64,000 nt of DNA from Clostridia bacterium (GTDB lineage: Bacteria; Bacillota; Clostridia; Oscillospirales; QAKW01), in contig JAGBEI010000009.1 in assembly GCA_017937065.1 (NCBI GenBank), positions 1 to 64,000 on the forward strand, in the 5' to 3' direction. Below the pieces are notes generated by a model. It made no database searches. It worked only from the letters and a program-made list of their open reading frames with translations, and was not told the origin of the DNA. Shown piece by piece: positions 8,189 to 17,735 of this stretch. The position numbers and the translations under genes are program-made. Within the stretch, counting starts at the first letter, position 1. The number at the start of each line of letters is the position of its first letter.

Positions 8189-8563
8189 ATGGCAGAGTTT
8201 ATATATAAGGACTATGAGTGCAGCCTTAAATTCGGAGATAACACTTTTAATTTGGCTTTGAATGAACAGACCGCACAGCAAATAGAAGATATTTTTAACA
8301 GCATTAAAATAACACCCGATTTTCAAGGGATTGAGGATATAGACCGTTTTTATAATGAACTTATGGACGGTATCGACACACTGCTGGGAGACGGCGCGGC
8401 AGAAAATATAATGAGCAGATACGCACACCCCGGCACAATGGAGATACTAAGCGTTATACGATTTATTGTTAAAGAATTTGACAGAGAATACGCGGCGGCA
8501 GTGGAAGAAATGAAAAAGACAACGCCTGCAAACAGAGCGCAGCGGAGAGCCGGGCGCAGATGA
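8189..8563 (+). CDS. Tail assembly chaperone, first of pair
   Basis: The 124-residue soluble protein sits between tube and tape-measure genes, the slot of gpG-type chaperones. Its end overlaps the Gp15-like gene by ATGA (8560-8563). I see no clear slippery heptamer for programmed frameshifting, so here the pair seems to be made by overlap coupling rather than a G/GT-type fusion. The C-terminus is Arg-rich (NRAQRRAGRR). Confidence 0.7.
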   Translation: MAEFIYKDYECSLKFGDNTFNLALNEQTAQQIEDIFNSIKITPDFQGIEDIDRFYNELMDGIDTLLGDGAAENIMSRYAHPGTMEILSVIRFIVKEFDREYAAAVEEMKKTTPANRAQRRAGRR

Positions 8564-9147
8564 ATATTTTAACCGACAAATTGCCCGAAAAGGTGCGTGT
8601 CGGTGACGACGTGTTTGAGCTTAATACAGATTACCGTGCCGGCATTGAGTTTGAAATAATGGTTGAAAAAGGCGAGGACAACAACAAAGCGCTTTTAAAA
8701 CCGTTTTTTTACGGCAAAGTACCCGACGATTTAGCCAAAGCGGCAACGGCGGCTCTATGGTTTTACAGCTGCGGTGCCGTTCCCAAAGGTGATAATGTCG
8801 GCAAAAATAATAAACAGACATATTCCTTTGATACTGATGCGCAGACTATATGCGCCGATTTCAGGCGGTTTTACGGTATAGATTTATCCGGGGGTAATTA
8901 TCTGCATTGGTGGACGTTTCGTGCCCTGCTTTTCGGACTGCCCGAAGACAGTGGCTTTAAAACAAGGATATATTATCGCACCTGTAAATTATCTGATTTG
9001 CCGAAGAAAGAACGCGCACGAATTGCAAGCATAAGGAAAAGCATTGAAATCAAATCAGATACGAGCGGGAAAATGACGCTTGTAGAACGTAACGAAAAAA
9101 TGCGCGCTTACGTTCTTAAAAGAAATAAAGAAACAGAGGGGGTGTAA
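8560..9147 (+). CDS. Bacteriophage Gp15-family tail assembly chaperone
   Basis: The product has 195 residues. Its start, MNILTDKLPEKVRVGDD followed by a DYRAGIEFE motif, is characteristic of the bacteriophage Gp15 family found before tape-measure genes in Lactobacillus/Listeria-type phages. The conserved FYxCG and central YLHWWTFRALLFGLPED also fit. It is translationally coupled to the preceding chaperone and followed 3 bases later by the tape measure start. Confidence 0.85.
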   Translation: MNILTDKLPEKVRVGDDVFELNTDYRAGIEFEIMVEKGEDNNKALLKPFFYGKVPDDLAKAATAALWFYSCGAVPKGDNVGKNNKQTYSFDTDAQTICADFRRFYGIDLSGGNYLHWWTFRALLFGLPEDSGFKTRIYYRTCKLSDLPKKERARIASIRKSIEIKSDTSGKMTLVERNEKMRAYVLKRNKETEGV

Positions 9148-9150
9148 AAC

Positions 9151-11994
9151 GTGGCTGACGGTAAAGTGGTTATTGATATAACGGCTGACGACAAAGATGT
9201 TAAAAAGAAGCTCGGGGACGTTGACGATGCGGCACAGGATGCGGCAGGAGGCATGGAAGACCTCTCAGACAGTACGGAAAAATCAGAAAAATCCTTTGGA
9301 ATAGCTGAAGCTGCAATCGGTAACTTCATAGCTAACGGATTAACGGCGCTTGTAAGTAAAATAGGAGAAACACTTTCCTCTATTGCAGGGCTTTCGGAAG
9401 AAACACGGGAATACCGTGAGGACATGGCAAAACTTGAAACGGCATTTACAACGGCTGGGCACAGTACCGAAGCGGCAAATAAAATCTATGAAGATTTTTA
9501 TGCAATCATCGGAGAGAGTGACAGAAGCGTCGAAGCGGCAAACCATTTGGCAGAACTTACAAGCAATACCGAAGAACTGGCAGATTGGCAAACTATTGCA
9601 GCCGGTGTAACTGCAAAATTCGGTGACAGTCTCCCGCTGGAGGGATTAACGGAAGCCGCAAACGAAACCGCAAAGGTCGGAAAGACAACCGGTGTATTAG
9701 CCGATGCTTTGAACTGGGCAAGCGCAGACAGCGACACCTTTAAAAAGGCTTTAGGAGGCAATAACAAAGCCTTAACAGCCTTTAATAAAGCAATCGAAGC
9801 GGGCTTGCCGGTTGAGGACGCGTTTACTGAGGCACTCGGAAAAATGAGTACAGAGCAGGAACGCTCAACAGCGATTACAAAGACACTAAACGGCTTATAT
9901 ACTGATGCAGCAGATGAATATAACAGCTTAACCAAAGAAACACAAAAAGCGCGTCGTGCAACCGCTGATATGGAAAAAGCACAGGCAGAGCTTGGAAAAG
10001 AAATAGAACCTGTTACTACATATGCAACTGAGCTGAAAACAGAATTTTTACGAGGTTTGACACCTGCAATTAAAAACAATGTTTTGCCGCAGATAAAAAA
10101 TTTTATGGCGTCTTTAAAAGAACGCGGAACTATTACAAGTTTTACAAACGGAATATCCAATCTTGCAAGAGTAGTGTTACCTCCGCTTGCAAACGTTGTC
10201 CAGTTTTGCGCTGCACATATTGAAACTCTGGCAGGAGTGGTTTTTACTGCGGTAACAGCGTTTACAAGTTTTTCTGCTGCCATGAAAATATCTGCCGCAG
10301 TCAACGCCGTAACAACAGCAATTTCAGGACTTTCCGCCGGTGTAAGTACTGCTACGAAGGCTCAAGCTGCATGGAATGCGGTGATGTCTGCAAATCCTAT
10401 CGGCGCTGTATTGACAGCAGTCGGTTTACTTACTGCGGGAATTGCTTTGCTTGTTTCAGCCAACAAAGAGGCTAAAGAAAGCACGGATTTGCTTTCCGAA
10501 AGTCAACGCGAAAGTGTAACAGCCGCGAAGGAAGCAGCGGATGCTTTCAAAGAGAGAAGAGAAGCAACTGATGAACTGGCAAAGTCGCAAATGGCAAATG
10601 TAGACTATGTAAGAAATAATCTTTTGCCGCAGCTTGAAACACTTGTAGACGAAAACGGACGGGTGTTAGATGGAGAAAAAGGCAGAGCGCAGTTTATCCT
10701 CGGACAATTAAATGAAGCACTGGGTACAGAGTACACGTCATTAAATCAAATTGTAGACGCTAACGGCAAAATCAAAGACAGTATATATGAAGTTATCGAC
10801 GCTAAAAAAGCTCAAATGCTGCTTGAGACATATAACGAAGAGTATATGCTTGCAATAGATGAAGTTACGGAAGCGGAAAGACGCCGAGCGATACAAGCAC
10901 AGGAATTAGCAGCGCAGGAAAAAGTGTATAATGATGCTTATAAAGAATATAAAGAAGCGCAGGCGGAATTTTCAAAGAAAGCGGCAGATGCACATACTGA
11001 AGGAGACTGGCGAAAGCTCGGCAGTGAAGCAAATTATGTAGAGGGTTTGAGACTAAGTTCAGAAAAACAAAAAGAAATACTTGAAGAGAAGCAAAAGGAA
11101 TATGACGACGCAGAGGGCGATTTAAAGCTGTATTATGAAACGATTGATAATTTCATAATCGCAAGTACATTGTTGCAGGAGGGAGAAACTGAGAAAGCAT
11201 TAAGCTACCTTACAAGACTGTCTTCCGGCTTCATTACTGCGGAGAAGGCAAGAGCAGAAGCGGCAAAGCAAGGTAAGTCCACACAAGAGGAACAGACGGA
11301 ATACGCAAAAAAGCAGCTCGAACAGCAGGTAATTGATGCCGAAGTTAATTTGCGGCTTCTTGAGGACGAATATAAAAAGACGCAGGAAAATATGACTGCC
11401 GAGCAAAAGAAACAGGCAGAGCAAAGAATTAAGGACGCCAAAAAGGTAGCGGAGGATGCAAAACAGGAATATTATAATGTCGGCGGAAATATCACAAAAG
11501 GTATTGCCGAGGGCGCAGAGAGCGAAGGCTGGATATTAACAGGTGCAATGGATGGGCTGATAGATAAAGCTGTTTCAGCGGCAAAAAAAGCCCTTGACTC
11601 TCATTCTCCGTCGAAACGGTTTGAAAAAGAAGTAGGCGTTACAATGCCCCAAGGTATCGGCGTCGGGTGGGAAAAAGATATTCCAAACGTCGAAAAGCAA
11701 ATAACGGGCGACATTTCCGAACTAACTGCACGTGTTCAGTCTACGGTCAGCGCAGAAAACACGAGAATGGCACAAGGAACAGCAGAAAGAAATACGGGTA
11801 TGTATGATGTAGCCAGAGCGATAGGGACGCAGACGGCGGGAATTAACAGCCTTGCGGGAGAATACAGACGCGGATGCCAAAATACGCGCCCTGTTATTAT
11901 AGAGCTTAACGGCAGAGAGCTGGGACGGGCTGTTGTAGACGTAGGCAACGAAGAATTAACACGTGTCGGTGCTGAACTGGCATTGTCGTATTAA
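9151..11994 (+). CDS. Tail tape measure protein
   Basis: The 947-residue protein is the longest of the tail genes. The start is GTG 9151 behind GAGGGGG. The N-terminal third is an alpha-helical, Ala/Asp/Lys-rich coiled region. Residues about 355-450 form hydrophobic segments (ETLAGVVFTAVTAF, PIGAVLTAVGLLTAGIALLV) that could span the host membrane during DNA ejection. Residues about 570-790 are coiled-coil. The closing block (ALDSHSPSKRFEKEVG...MPQGIGVGW) is a widespread tape-measure signature. The protein sets tail length and assists DNA entry. Confidence 0.9.
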   Translation: MADGKVVIDITADDKDVKKKLGDVDDAAQDAAGGMEDLSDSTEKSEKSFGIAEAAIGNFIANGLTALVSKIGETLSSIAGLSEETREYREDMAKLETAFTTAGHSTEAANKIYEDFYAIIGESDRSVEAANHLAELTSNTEELADWQTIAAGVTAKFGDSLPLEGLTEAANETAKVGKTTGVLADALNWASADSDTFKKALGGNNKALTAFNKAIEAGLPVEDAFTEALGKMSTEQERSTAITKTLNGLYTDAADEYNSLTKETQKARRATADMEKAQAELGKEIEPVTTYATELKTEFLRGLTPAIKNNVLPQIKNFMASLKERGTITSFTNGISNLARVVLPPLANVVQFCAAHIETLAGVVFTAVTAFTSFSAAMKISAAVNAVTTAISGLSAGVSTATKAQAAWNAVMSANPIGAVLTAVGLLTAGIALLVSANKEAKESTDLLSESQRESVTAAKEAADAFKERREATDELAKSQMANVDYVRNNLLPQLETLVDENGRVLDGEKGRAQFILGQLNEALGTEYTSLNQIVDANGKIKDSIYEVIDAKKAQMLLETYNEEYMLAIDEVTEAERRRAIQAQELAAQEKVYNDAYKEYKEAQAEFSKKAADAHTEGDWRKLGSEANYVEGLRLSSEKQKEILEEKQKEYDDAEGDLKLYYETIDNFIIASTLLQEGETEKALSYLTRLSSGFITAEKARAEAAKQGKSTQEEQTEYAKKQLEQQVIDAEVNLRLLEDEYKKTQENMTAEQKKQAEQRIKDAKKVAEDAKQEYYNVGGNITKGIAEGAESEGWILTGAMDGLIDKAVSAAKKALDSHSPSKRFEKEVGVTMPQGIGVGWEKDIPNVEKQITGDISELTARVQSTVSAENTRMAQGTAERNTGMYDVARAIGTQTAGINSLAGEYRRGCQNTRPVIIELNGRELGRAVVDVGNEELTRVGAELALSY

Positions 11995-12005
11995 GGGGGT
12001 ATTAT

Positions 12006-12980
12006 ATGATTTCGTTAGTAAAAATTGACGGTATACAGTATGATACAACCGTTGCGGCGATTGAAGAAGTCGGGAACATAATAGAGGGAGCAAATACAGG
12101 CACAGCGTTATTCAGAGAACGTGAAATACGTGATATTAAGGGCATTAAAATCGGTCATAATATCACGTTTGCAGCAACTAACGATGCAGATGCTTTTGAT
12201 AGCTTATATGATTATCTTTTCGGCACAATCCGCGAGAGTGTAATTATTGAGGTTGTACATAATCAACAGACAATCACCTACGAGGCGGCATATTCCACAT
12301 ATACGCGGCGCGTAGAAACTATTGATGACCGTACTGATATGGTTGGGTGGTCAGATATGACAATAGCGTTCCGCCCTATGGAGTGTCAAAATACTGAATA
12401 TCAAAGCAGTGAGGTCAGTTTGTTTGACCTTGCGTCCGACACCGTAACAGCCCAAACACTCAGCGAGGGCATAACGGCGCACGACAGCACAGGGAAGCAA
12501 ATAACCGGAACACTGATAAGCGGAGATATTCACTCAATATCGGTTAGCACATTACCGACTCCGAATGCTGGCATTTTAGGAAATATATATAAATATACCG
12601 GAGAATATTACGCATGTGTATTGGCGGGGACATACAATATATACGCCGGTAAGGATATAAATTTCATACTTACATTTCCTACAGCTGAAGAATTATATAA
12701 TAATTTCGGAACTATGCAAAACCAAGAGTTATTTAAAATCGGTCAAAGTGACAGCGATTATATCACCGCTTATATAACGATTGTTACACCTGCTAACACT
12801 GTTTTGACTATCGGGGAAAGTTCAATACACTTGAACGAATTTTCAACTACGGAAATAGATTTAAACCAGTATAGTGATTATGGCAGTCAAATAGTAGAGG
12901 TAACTTCGTTAGGTGATAACATGTTAAATGATTTGGCTTATAAAATGGCTAATATAACAACGGGTAGAATTCAGATGTAA
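12006..12980 (+). CDS. Distal tail (Dit-like) protein with C-terminal extension
   Basis: The product has 324 residues. The N-terminal part (about 1-130) resembles Dit hub proteins, which open the tube at the baseplate. A DTVTAQTLSEGITAHDSTGK segment (about 149-168) is a known hinge sequence of phage tail/fibre proteins. The remaining C-terminal half is beta-rich and may be a carbohydrate-binding or decoration module. The position directly after the tape measure supports Dit. Confidence 0.7.
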   Translation: MISLVKIDGIQYDTTVAAIEEVGNIIEGANTGTALFREREIRDIKGIKIGHNITFAATNDADAFDSLYDYLFGTIRESVIIEVVHNQQTITYEAAYSTYTRRVETIDDRTDMVGWSDMTIAFRPMECQNTEYQSSEVSLFDLASDTVTAQTLSEGITAHDSTGKQITGTLISGDIHSISVSTLPTPNAGILGNIYKYTGEYYACVLAGTYNIYAGKDINFILTFPTAEELYNNFGTMQNQELFKIGQSDSDYITAYITIVTPANTVLTIGESSIHLNEFSTTEIDLNQYSDYGSQIVEVTSLGDNMLNDLAYKMANITTGRIQM

Positions 12981-12995
12981 AAATGGGGTGGTAAA

Positions 12996-14477
12996 GTGCC
13001 GATAAGAATTGTTTACCGTGATGTTGCTTTAGAGACAGATGATAAAGCAACCGTAACAGCGAGCACAGCAACGGGCTTTTCGGATAAAGCAAAGATAATA
13101 TCAGGTGTTGAAACTCCGGCAATAGCGACATTTGAGCCTAACGGGTGGGGGTTGTCACACGATTACCAAACTCGTAAAAATCAACAGTTTGCGTTCTGGA
13201 GCGTTACATTAAGCGACGCACAGTGTATTTTTGCAAACCCGCCGACAATTACCGTGTCATTTACTGAACAATATACCGCCACGGGTCTGTCAATACGTTT
13301 TGCACCTAATTCGGGGGATTACTGTAAAAAAATTAACGTTGTATGGTATCAGGGGACAACCGTTAAGTATACACAGACATATACCGCTGATACAACAAAC
13401 TTTGTTATTAATCAGACTGTTGAAGCATTTGACAAAATTGTATTTGTTTTTTCCGAAACCGGTTTACCGCGAAAGCGGTGTAAAATTGAGCAGATATTAA
13501 TAGGTGTTATTCGTGAGTTTGATGCGAAAGAGATAAAAAGTTTTTCTTCTATTCATGAAGTTAGTTTAGTATCTGAAACTATACCGATTAATATAATGGA
13601 CGCGGGCATACACAGTGCAGACAATATAGATTATATATTTCAGCGTAAGCAAGAAGTAAAGGCATACGACGGCGAAAGCCTGATAGGTACATACTATATT
13701 GAAAAATCGAAAAAACTCGGAAGTGTTGACTATACGCTGTCATGTCAAGACGCTGTCGGTCTGCTTGAAAAGCAATTACAACCGGGCGGACTATGGCTTA
13801 CCGATACGGCATTGACAACGATATTATCGGATATATTCGGTGACACAGCAATATTTAACATTGACAGTGCATATTCAGACAGCACATTGCGCGGGTACAT
13901 TGAACCGAACACAACCAAGCGCGCTGCATTACAACAGATAGCTTTTGCGCTCGGTGCTGTTGTAGACACGTCCGGGACGGATAAAATAAAGATTTTTCCA
14001 CCGCCTGTTGATTACAGCGCGTCTATATCAACAGCTAAGACCTATACAGGAGGTAATGTTGAAAAATCTGATACTGTTACAGAGGTAACTGTCACAGCGT
14101 ATATTATAAGCGACGAGAGACCGGGTGACAATGACGAGTCAATAGAGTATAACGGCGTTAAGTATAAATATTATACAGATACAAAACACGCTTTAAACCC
14201 GAATACTGTGTCAAGCGACCCCGAAAATAAAAAGAAATTCGATAAGATGTATTTGTGTAATCTCTCAAATGCTCAAACGCTTGCAAACAACATAATGTCG
14301 TACTATCAGCGCAGAGATAAATATAATTTCAGGCATGTACTCGACAGTCAAGAGCTTTCCCGAAAATACAGCGTTAAATTACCGTGGGGCGATTTATCAA
14401 GCGGAAATATTATTAAAATGAGCGTTATAACATCGGGTATCACTGCAAGTGATACCGAGATGTTGCTTGATGAATAG
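12996..14477 (+). CDS. Tail-associated baseplate hub protein (Tal/gp27-like N-terminus)
   Basis: The 493-residue protein starts at GTG 12996 after GGGGTGG. Residues about 45-180 look like a beta-sandwich (discoidin-like) domain. The central part (EVKAYDGESLIGTYYIEKSKKLG...YTLSCQDAVGLL) matches the conserved core of Tal/hub proteins. No peptidase motif is apparent, so enzymatic drilling would rest on another protein. The genes on both sides are baseplate components. Confidence 0.65.
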   Translation: MPIRIVYRDVALETDDKATVTASTATGFSDKAKIISGVETPAIATFEPNGWGLSHDYQTRKNQQFAFWSVTLSDAQCIFANPPTITVSFTEQYTATGLSIRFAPNSGDYCKKINVVWYQGTTVKYTQTYTADTTNFVINQTVEAFDKIVFVFSETGLPRKRCKIEQILIGVIREFDAKEIKSFSSIHEVSLVSETIPINIMDAGIHSADNIDYIFQRKQEVKAYDGESLIGTYYIEKSKKLGSVDYTLSCQDAVGLLEKQLQPGGLWLTDTALTTILSDIFGDTAIFNIDSAYSDSTLRGYIEPNTTKRAALQQIAFALGAVVDTSGTDKIKIFPPPVDYSASISTAKTYTGGNVEKSDTVTEVTVTAYIISDERPGDNDESIEYNGVKYKYYTDTKHALNPNTVSSDPENKKKFDKMYLCNLSNAQTLANNIMSYYQRRDKYNFRHVLDSQELSRKYSVKLPWGDLSSGNIIKMSVITSGITASDTEMLLDE

Positions 14478-14484
14478 GGGGGAT

Positions 14485-14976
14485 ATGGTGAGCTTTGATA
14501 TTAATACACTTATTACTGACCGCACTGAAACAGACTATTTACATTGGTTAGAGTTACGCAATAAAGGCTATTTTGCCATGACGGACGAACAAAAAGCGGA
14601 ATGGAATGCGCAGAATATGAAGGGCGCATACAACGCGCGAGACTTAAACCGCGTAGGAAACGCTTTGAATTATTTGCGTGACCGTTTGGTGGAGGCAGGA
14701 TATCTTTCACCGTATGAATTTACTGCAAAGACAAATTGGACTGTATCCGGTGTGCCGACAGCTGATGACCTAACCGCATATTTGAATTTTGTATCAATAG
14801 TACGAGAAGCAATGGCACACTTCCCGAATACACCGTCTACACCGACTGACAGCGGCGGTCTTGATATAACAGAAGCAAACAACATAGAAAAAATTTTAAT
14901 CGACGTTGACACGCTTATAAATAATATGCTCGCAGCGCGTTTTTTCGTTAAAGATTTATTTGCGGGGGAAATTTAA
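14485..14976 (+). CDS. Phage baseplate/tail structural protein, unassigned
   Basis: I choose ATG 14485 (163 aa); a GTG at 14488 would be better spaced from the GGGGGG ribosome site at 14477-14482. The upstream part of the longer frame lies inside the preceding gene. The sequence SFDINTLITDRTETDYLHWLELRNKG followed by MKGAYNARDLNRVGNALNYL recurs in a family of gut phage tail proteins without known function. It lies between hub and receptor-binding genes. Confidence 0.65.
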   Translation: MVSFDINTLITDRTETDYLHWLELRNKGYFAMTDEQKAEWNAQNMKGAYNARDLNRVGNALNYLRDRLVEAGYLSPYEFTAKTNWTVSGVPTADDLTAYLNFVSIVREAMAHFPNTPSTPTDSGGLDITEANNIEKILIDVDTLINNMLAARFFVKDLFAGEI

Positions 14977-14977
14977 A

Positions 14978-15883
14978 ATGATAGAAAAAACAATAACAGA
15001 CCGCGTCCCCACATATCCGGGGCGGGTAAAACTCACGCCGACAGGAACGGCGAATATCTATACGCTTGAAAGAGCAGACGAGCCTACCGTACAAGGTACG
15101 CCGATTGATAAGGCGATGTTTGACAGCATAATACAAAGCAGACTTACAGGGAGGTTCTATATACCTGATGTAAACCAAACGGTGCAAACAGTGCAAACGG
15201 GTGCAACCGTTAAACAAACGCCTATACCGTCGAGCGGTTGGGTACTTGACAGTACACAAACAACGGCGACGTCCGGCAATTATAAAATAACAGTGTCAAG
15301 CAATGACGACTCTTTTCATACTTTAGAAAAAGCAGTTGACGGAGATATAAGCACATTCTGGATGAGCAGCGCAGGTTTAGAGCACTATGTTACTTTTGAA
15401 ATGCCTGCTGCAATCACTGTCGAAAAAGTGAGATTTGTATTACGACCCGACACCTATGATTATGACATAACGACAAAATTTCAAGGCTCAACAAACGGCA
15501 GCACATGGACGGATTTGTTAACTACAACAGATAAGTTTGACAATCCAAGCAGCCTTACAGAATACACAACTACGACAACAGGATTGTATAAATATTACAG
15601 GCTTTCATTTTCGCTTAGCAATTCTTCATCTGTAATACTGTTCGGATTTGAAATCAGCAAATACGATATTACTTCATACAGCAATCATTTCAGCATCTCG
15701 GCGGGTGTTCCGTCAGTATGGACAAACGGACAAAGAATAATGATACAAACACCGTTAAATACAAATAGCTTTGCGGTGACGTCAAACAGTTTAAACAACG
15801 TGTCGATTAATACAATTTTGCAACCGTCACGACGGTATGAATTGATGTATAACGGCACTGATTTTATGACAAAAGAGGTATAA
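14978..15883 (+). CDS. Phage receptor-binding protein with F5/8 type C (discoidin) domain
   Basis: The start ATG 14978 is preceded by GCGGGGGAA; the product has 301 residues. The N-terminal about 60 residues (TDRVPTYPGRVKL...IDKAMFDSII) attach to the baseplate in this family. Residues about 80-225 form a discoidin fold, with the typical LEKAVDGDISTFW calcium/ligand loop and a closing FGFEISKYD. Such domains bind glycans, so this is a candidate host-surface receptor binder. Confidence 0.75.
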   Translation: MIEKTITDRVPTYPGRVKLTPTGTANIYTLERADEPTVQGTPIDKAMFDSIIQSRLTGRFYIPDVNQTVQTVQTGATVKQTPIPSSGWVLDSTQTTATSGNYKITVSSNDDSFHTLEKAVDGDISTFWMSSAGLEHYVTFEMPAAITVEKVRFVLRPDTYDYDITTKFQGSTNGSTWTDLLTTTDKFDNPSSLTEYTTTTTGLYKYYRLSFSLSNSSSVILFGFEISKYDITSYSNHFSISAGVPSVWTNGQRIMIQTPLNTNSFAVTSNSLNNVSINTILQPSRRYELMYNGTDFMTKEV

Positions 15884-15886
15884 AAA

Positions 15887-16564
15887 ATGCAGTTAGTTTT
15901 ATCAGGCAATAGAGTATTGGCACACGGCGAAGATTGTTTTATATCTATGGGCGGCACTGTTATTTGTAACGATACCGGCAAGACATACCAAAACGCAACA
16001 GTTGCCCAATGTGATAACTGTCCTTCTGATATAGACGAGATAGGTTATGAATATCATTCGGGAGTATTTATACCTGTTGCACCGTATGGCAAAACAAACG
16101 GAACGGGAAATATATTGGTAGCAGATGAGGACTGTAAAGCTCCGAAAGACAGCGGTATATCGGTGGACAGCTTACAGCCGTTGAACTGTGAACTTATATT
16201 AGATACAGGTGACAAGACAGTTATTACCGAAATGCCCGACTGGTTTACAACAGACAATTATGTCAGATATAGAGTACACTTATACCACGGCATGAGCGGT
16301 CAGGACGGTACAAGTATGTTTATTGATTTTGACATTCTCGACATTTTACAGTCCGGAGTACCGGGTTCTGATATAAAAGCATATAAAACATACTGGACGG
16401 CAAACAAGTACGACGGCACATTACATGAGACTTACCGCACATATACACTCAGTATTTATAAATCTCAAGGTGTATACTTTATGCAAGTATCGCTTTTAGA
16501 AGTGGGTGAGGATTTTTCGGAGGAAGCTATCCCGTTTATAAGGATATGGGGATATAAAAGTTAA
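15887..16564 (+). CDS. Phage tail protein with Cys-rich N-terminus
   Basis: The 225-residue protein begins MQLVLSGNRVLAHGEDCFI and contains CDNC near residue 42. This N-terminal block is common downstream of baseplate genes in prophages of Clostridia and often reads like a small chaperone or tail accessory module. The C-terminal part is beta-rich and unassigned. It starts 3 bases after the discoidin protein and ends 23 bases before the lysis cassette. Confidence 0.6.
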   Translation: MQLVLSGNRVLAHGEDCFISMGGTVICNDTGKTYQNATVAQCDNCPSDIDEIGYEYHSGVFIPVAPYGKTNGTGNILVADEDCKAPKDSGISVDSLQPLNCELILDTGDKTVITEMPDWFTTDNYVRYRVHLYHGMSGQDGTSMFIDFDILDILQSGVPGSDIKAYKTYWTANKYDGTLHETYRTYTLSIYKSQGVYFMQVSLLEVGEDFSEEAIPFIRIWGYKS

Positions 16565-16587
16565 AAAAGCGGAGAAAAGGAAAAAGT

Positions 16588-16878
16588 ATGGCGGAAATAT
16601 TTATAAAATGGGTGATACCGTTTGTGTGCGGCGGTGCTGTGACGTTTGCGGGCAGTATGCTGATACGTCTGCACGCTGTGAAAAACGGCATACAGTGCCT
16701 TTTGCGCGCCGAGATAATACGCTCGCACGATAAGTATACGGAACGCGGGTTTTGTCCCATATACGCCAAGGACGCGCTTGAACGTGCATATAAGGCATAT
16801 CATGCGCTGGGCGGCAATGATGTGGCAACAGCTCTTTACAGCGACACAATGGAGCTGCCGACAGAGCCTGTGTCATAA
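16588..16878 (+). CDS. Small membrane protein of the lysis cassette
   Basis: The 96-residue protein has one N-terminal hydrophobic segment (FIKWVIPFVCGGAVTFAGSM, residues 5-24) and a soluble C-terminal half. It stands before the holin with a good ribosome site (GGAGAAAAGGA). The position suggests a holin accessory or antiholin, but no family-specific motif is evident. Confidence 0.6.
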   Translation: MAEIFIKWVIPFVCGGAVTFAGSMLIRLHAVKNGIQCLLRAEIIRSHDKYTERGFCPIYAKDALERAYKAYHALGGNDVATALYSDTMELPTEPVS

Positions 16879-16903
16879 AAAGCAAAGAAAGGAAAGATGA
16901 AAA

Positions 16904-17089
16904 ATGAAGAAATGGTTAAAAGCTGCGGGAATACGAGCAATAAAGACTGTGGCGCAGTCAGCCGCTGCGGCAATCGGCACGGCAGCCGTGCTGGGAGAAG
17001 TCAACTGGACGGCGGTCATAAGTGCGTCGGTGCTGGCGGGCATTCTGTCGCTGCTGACCTCCGTGGCGGGACTTCCCGAGCTGAAATGA
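16904..17089 (+). CDS. Holin
   Basis: This 61-residue protein has a basic N-terminus (MKKWLKAAGIRAIKT). Hydrophobic segments cover residues 16-30 and 35-56 (VISASVLAGILSLLTSVAGL), and it resembles the r1t-type phage holin family. It lies between the small membrane protein and the endolysin. It would permeabilise the membrane to release the endolysin. Confidence 0.8.
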   Translation: MKKWLKAAGIRAIKTVAQSAAAAIGTAAVLGEVNWTAVISASVLAGILSLLTSVAGLPELK

Positions 17090-17100
17090 GGTGACGGCAA

Positions 17101-17718
17101 ATGACAAACCTGCCTGTAAGCGGCATATTCACGGTGACGGCGACCTACGGACAGACGGGCAAGTACTGGGTAAACGGACATCGCGGCATTGACATTACCT
17201 GCGGCAAGCGGGAGGTATATGCAACCTGTGACGGAGTTGTGCGCGTGGTATCATACGACAGCGGCGGCTGGGGCTATTACATATCCGTAGGCGACGGCAG
17301 CGGACAGCGGCATATATTCTGCCACCTTGAAAAGGGCAGTATAAGAGTAAAGGTCGGACAGAGTGTCGACCGCAGTACGGTGATAGCAAGAATGGGCAGC
17401 ACGGGAAACAGCACGGGCGTGCATCTGCACTATCAGATAAACAATGCTGACAACGTACCCGTAAATCCCTGCCCGCACCTTGGAATACCCAATGAAAAGG
17501 GAATATACGACAGCGCGGATTATAAGATAAAGGAGACGGACGACATGACATTTAAGGACGCAGACAAAATAGGCAAGTGGGCGCGTGAGGCGGTGGACAG
17601 AGTATCCGATAAGGGGCTGATGCTGGGCGACAGCGACGGTTACTTTAACCCCAAAAACCCGCTTACAAGAGAAGAGGCGGCGGTTATAATCGAGCGTCTG
17701 CTTGATTTGATTAAATAA
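17101..17718 (+). CDS. Endolysin: M23 peptidase with C-terminal SLH domain
   Basis: The product has 205 residues. Residues about 10-135 form a LytM/M23 zinc endopeptidase: the first metal pair is in GHRGIDI (His29, Asp33) and the HxH motif is in GVHLHYQI (near residue 104). It cleaves peptidoglycan cross-bridges. Residues about 150-203 form a single SLH domain (FKDADKIGKWAREAVDRVSDKGLM...LTREEAAVIIERLL), which binds pyruvylated cell-wall polymer. There is no signal peptide, as expected for holin-dependent release. The start follows GAGGTGA. Confidence 0.9.
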   Translation: MTNLPVSGIFTVTATYGQTGKYWVNGHRGIDITCGKREVYATCDGVVRVVSYDSGGWGYYISVGDGSGQRHIFCHLEKGSIRVKVGQSVDRSTVIARMGSTGNSTGVHLHYQINNADNVPVNPCPHLGIPNEKGIYDSADYKIKETDDMTFKDADKIGKWAREAVDRVSDKGLMLGDSDGYFNPKNPLTREEAAVIIERLLDLIK

Positions 17719-17735
17719 AATAAAAAGCAGGATTT

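Noticed and set aside
8189-9147. Programmed frameshift linking the two tail chaperones
   Set aside because: The genes overlap only by ATGA, and I found no convincing slippery heptamer in the overlap zone; coupling is a simpler reading.
9498-10304. Long minus-strand open frame inside the tape-measure gene
   Set aside because: It is a shadow of the Ala/Lys-rich coding frame; composition is low-complexity (A, S, V) and there is no start signal.
12996-16564. Diversity-generating retroelement target in tail genes
   Set aside because: No reverse transcriptase, accessory protein or template-like repeat is visible in the window.
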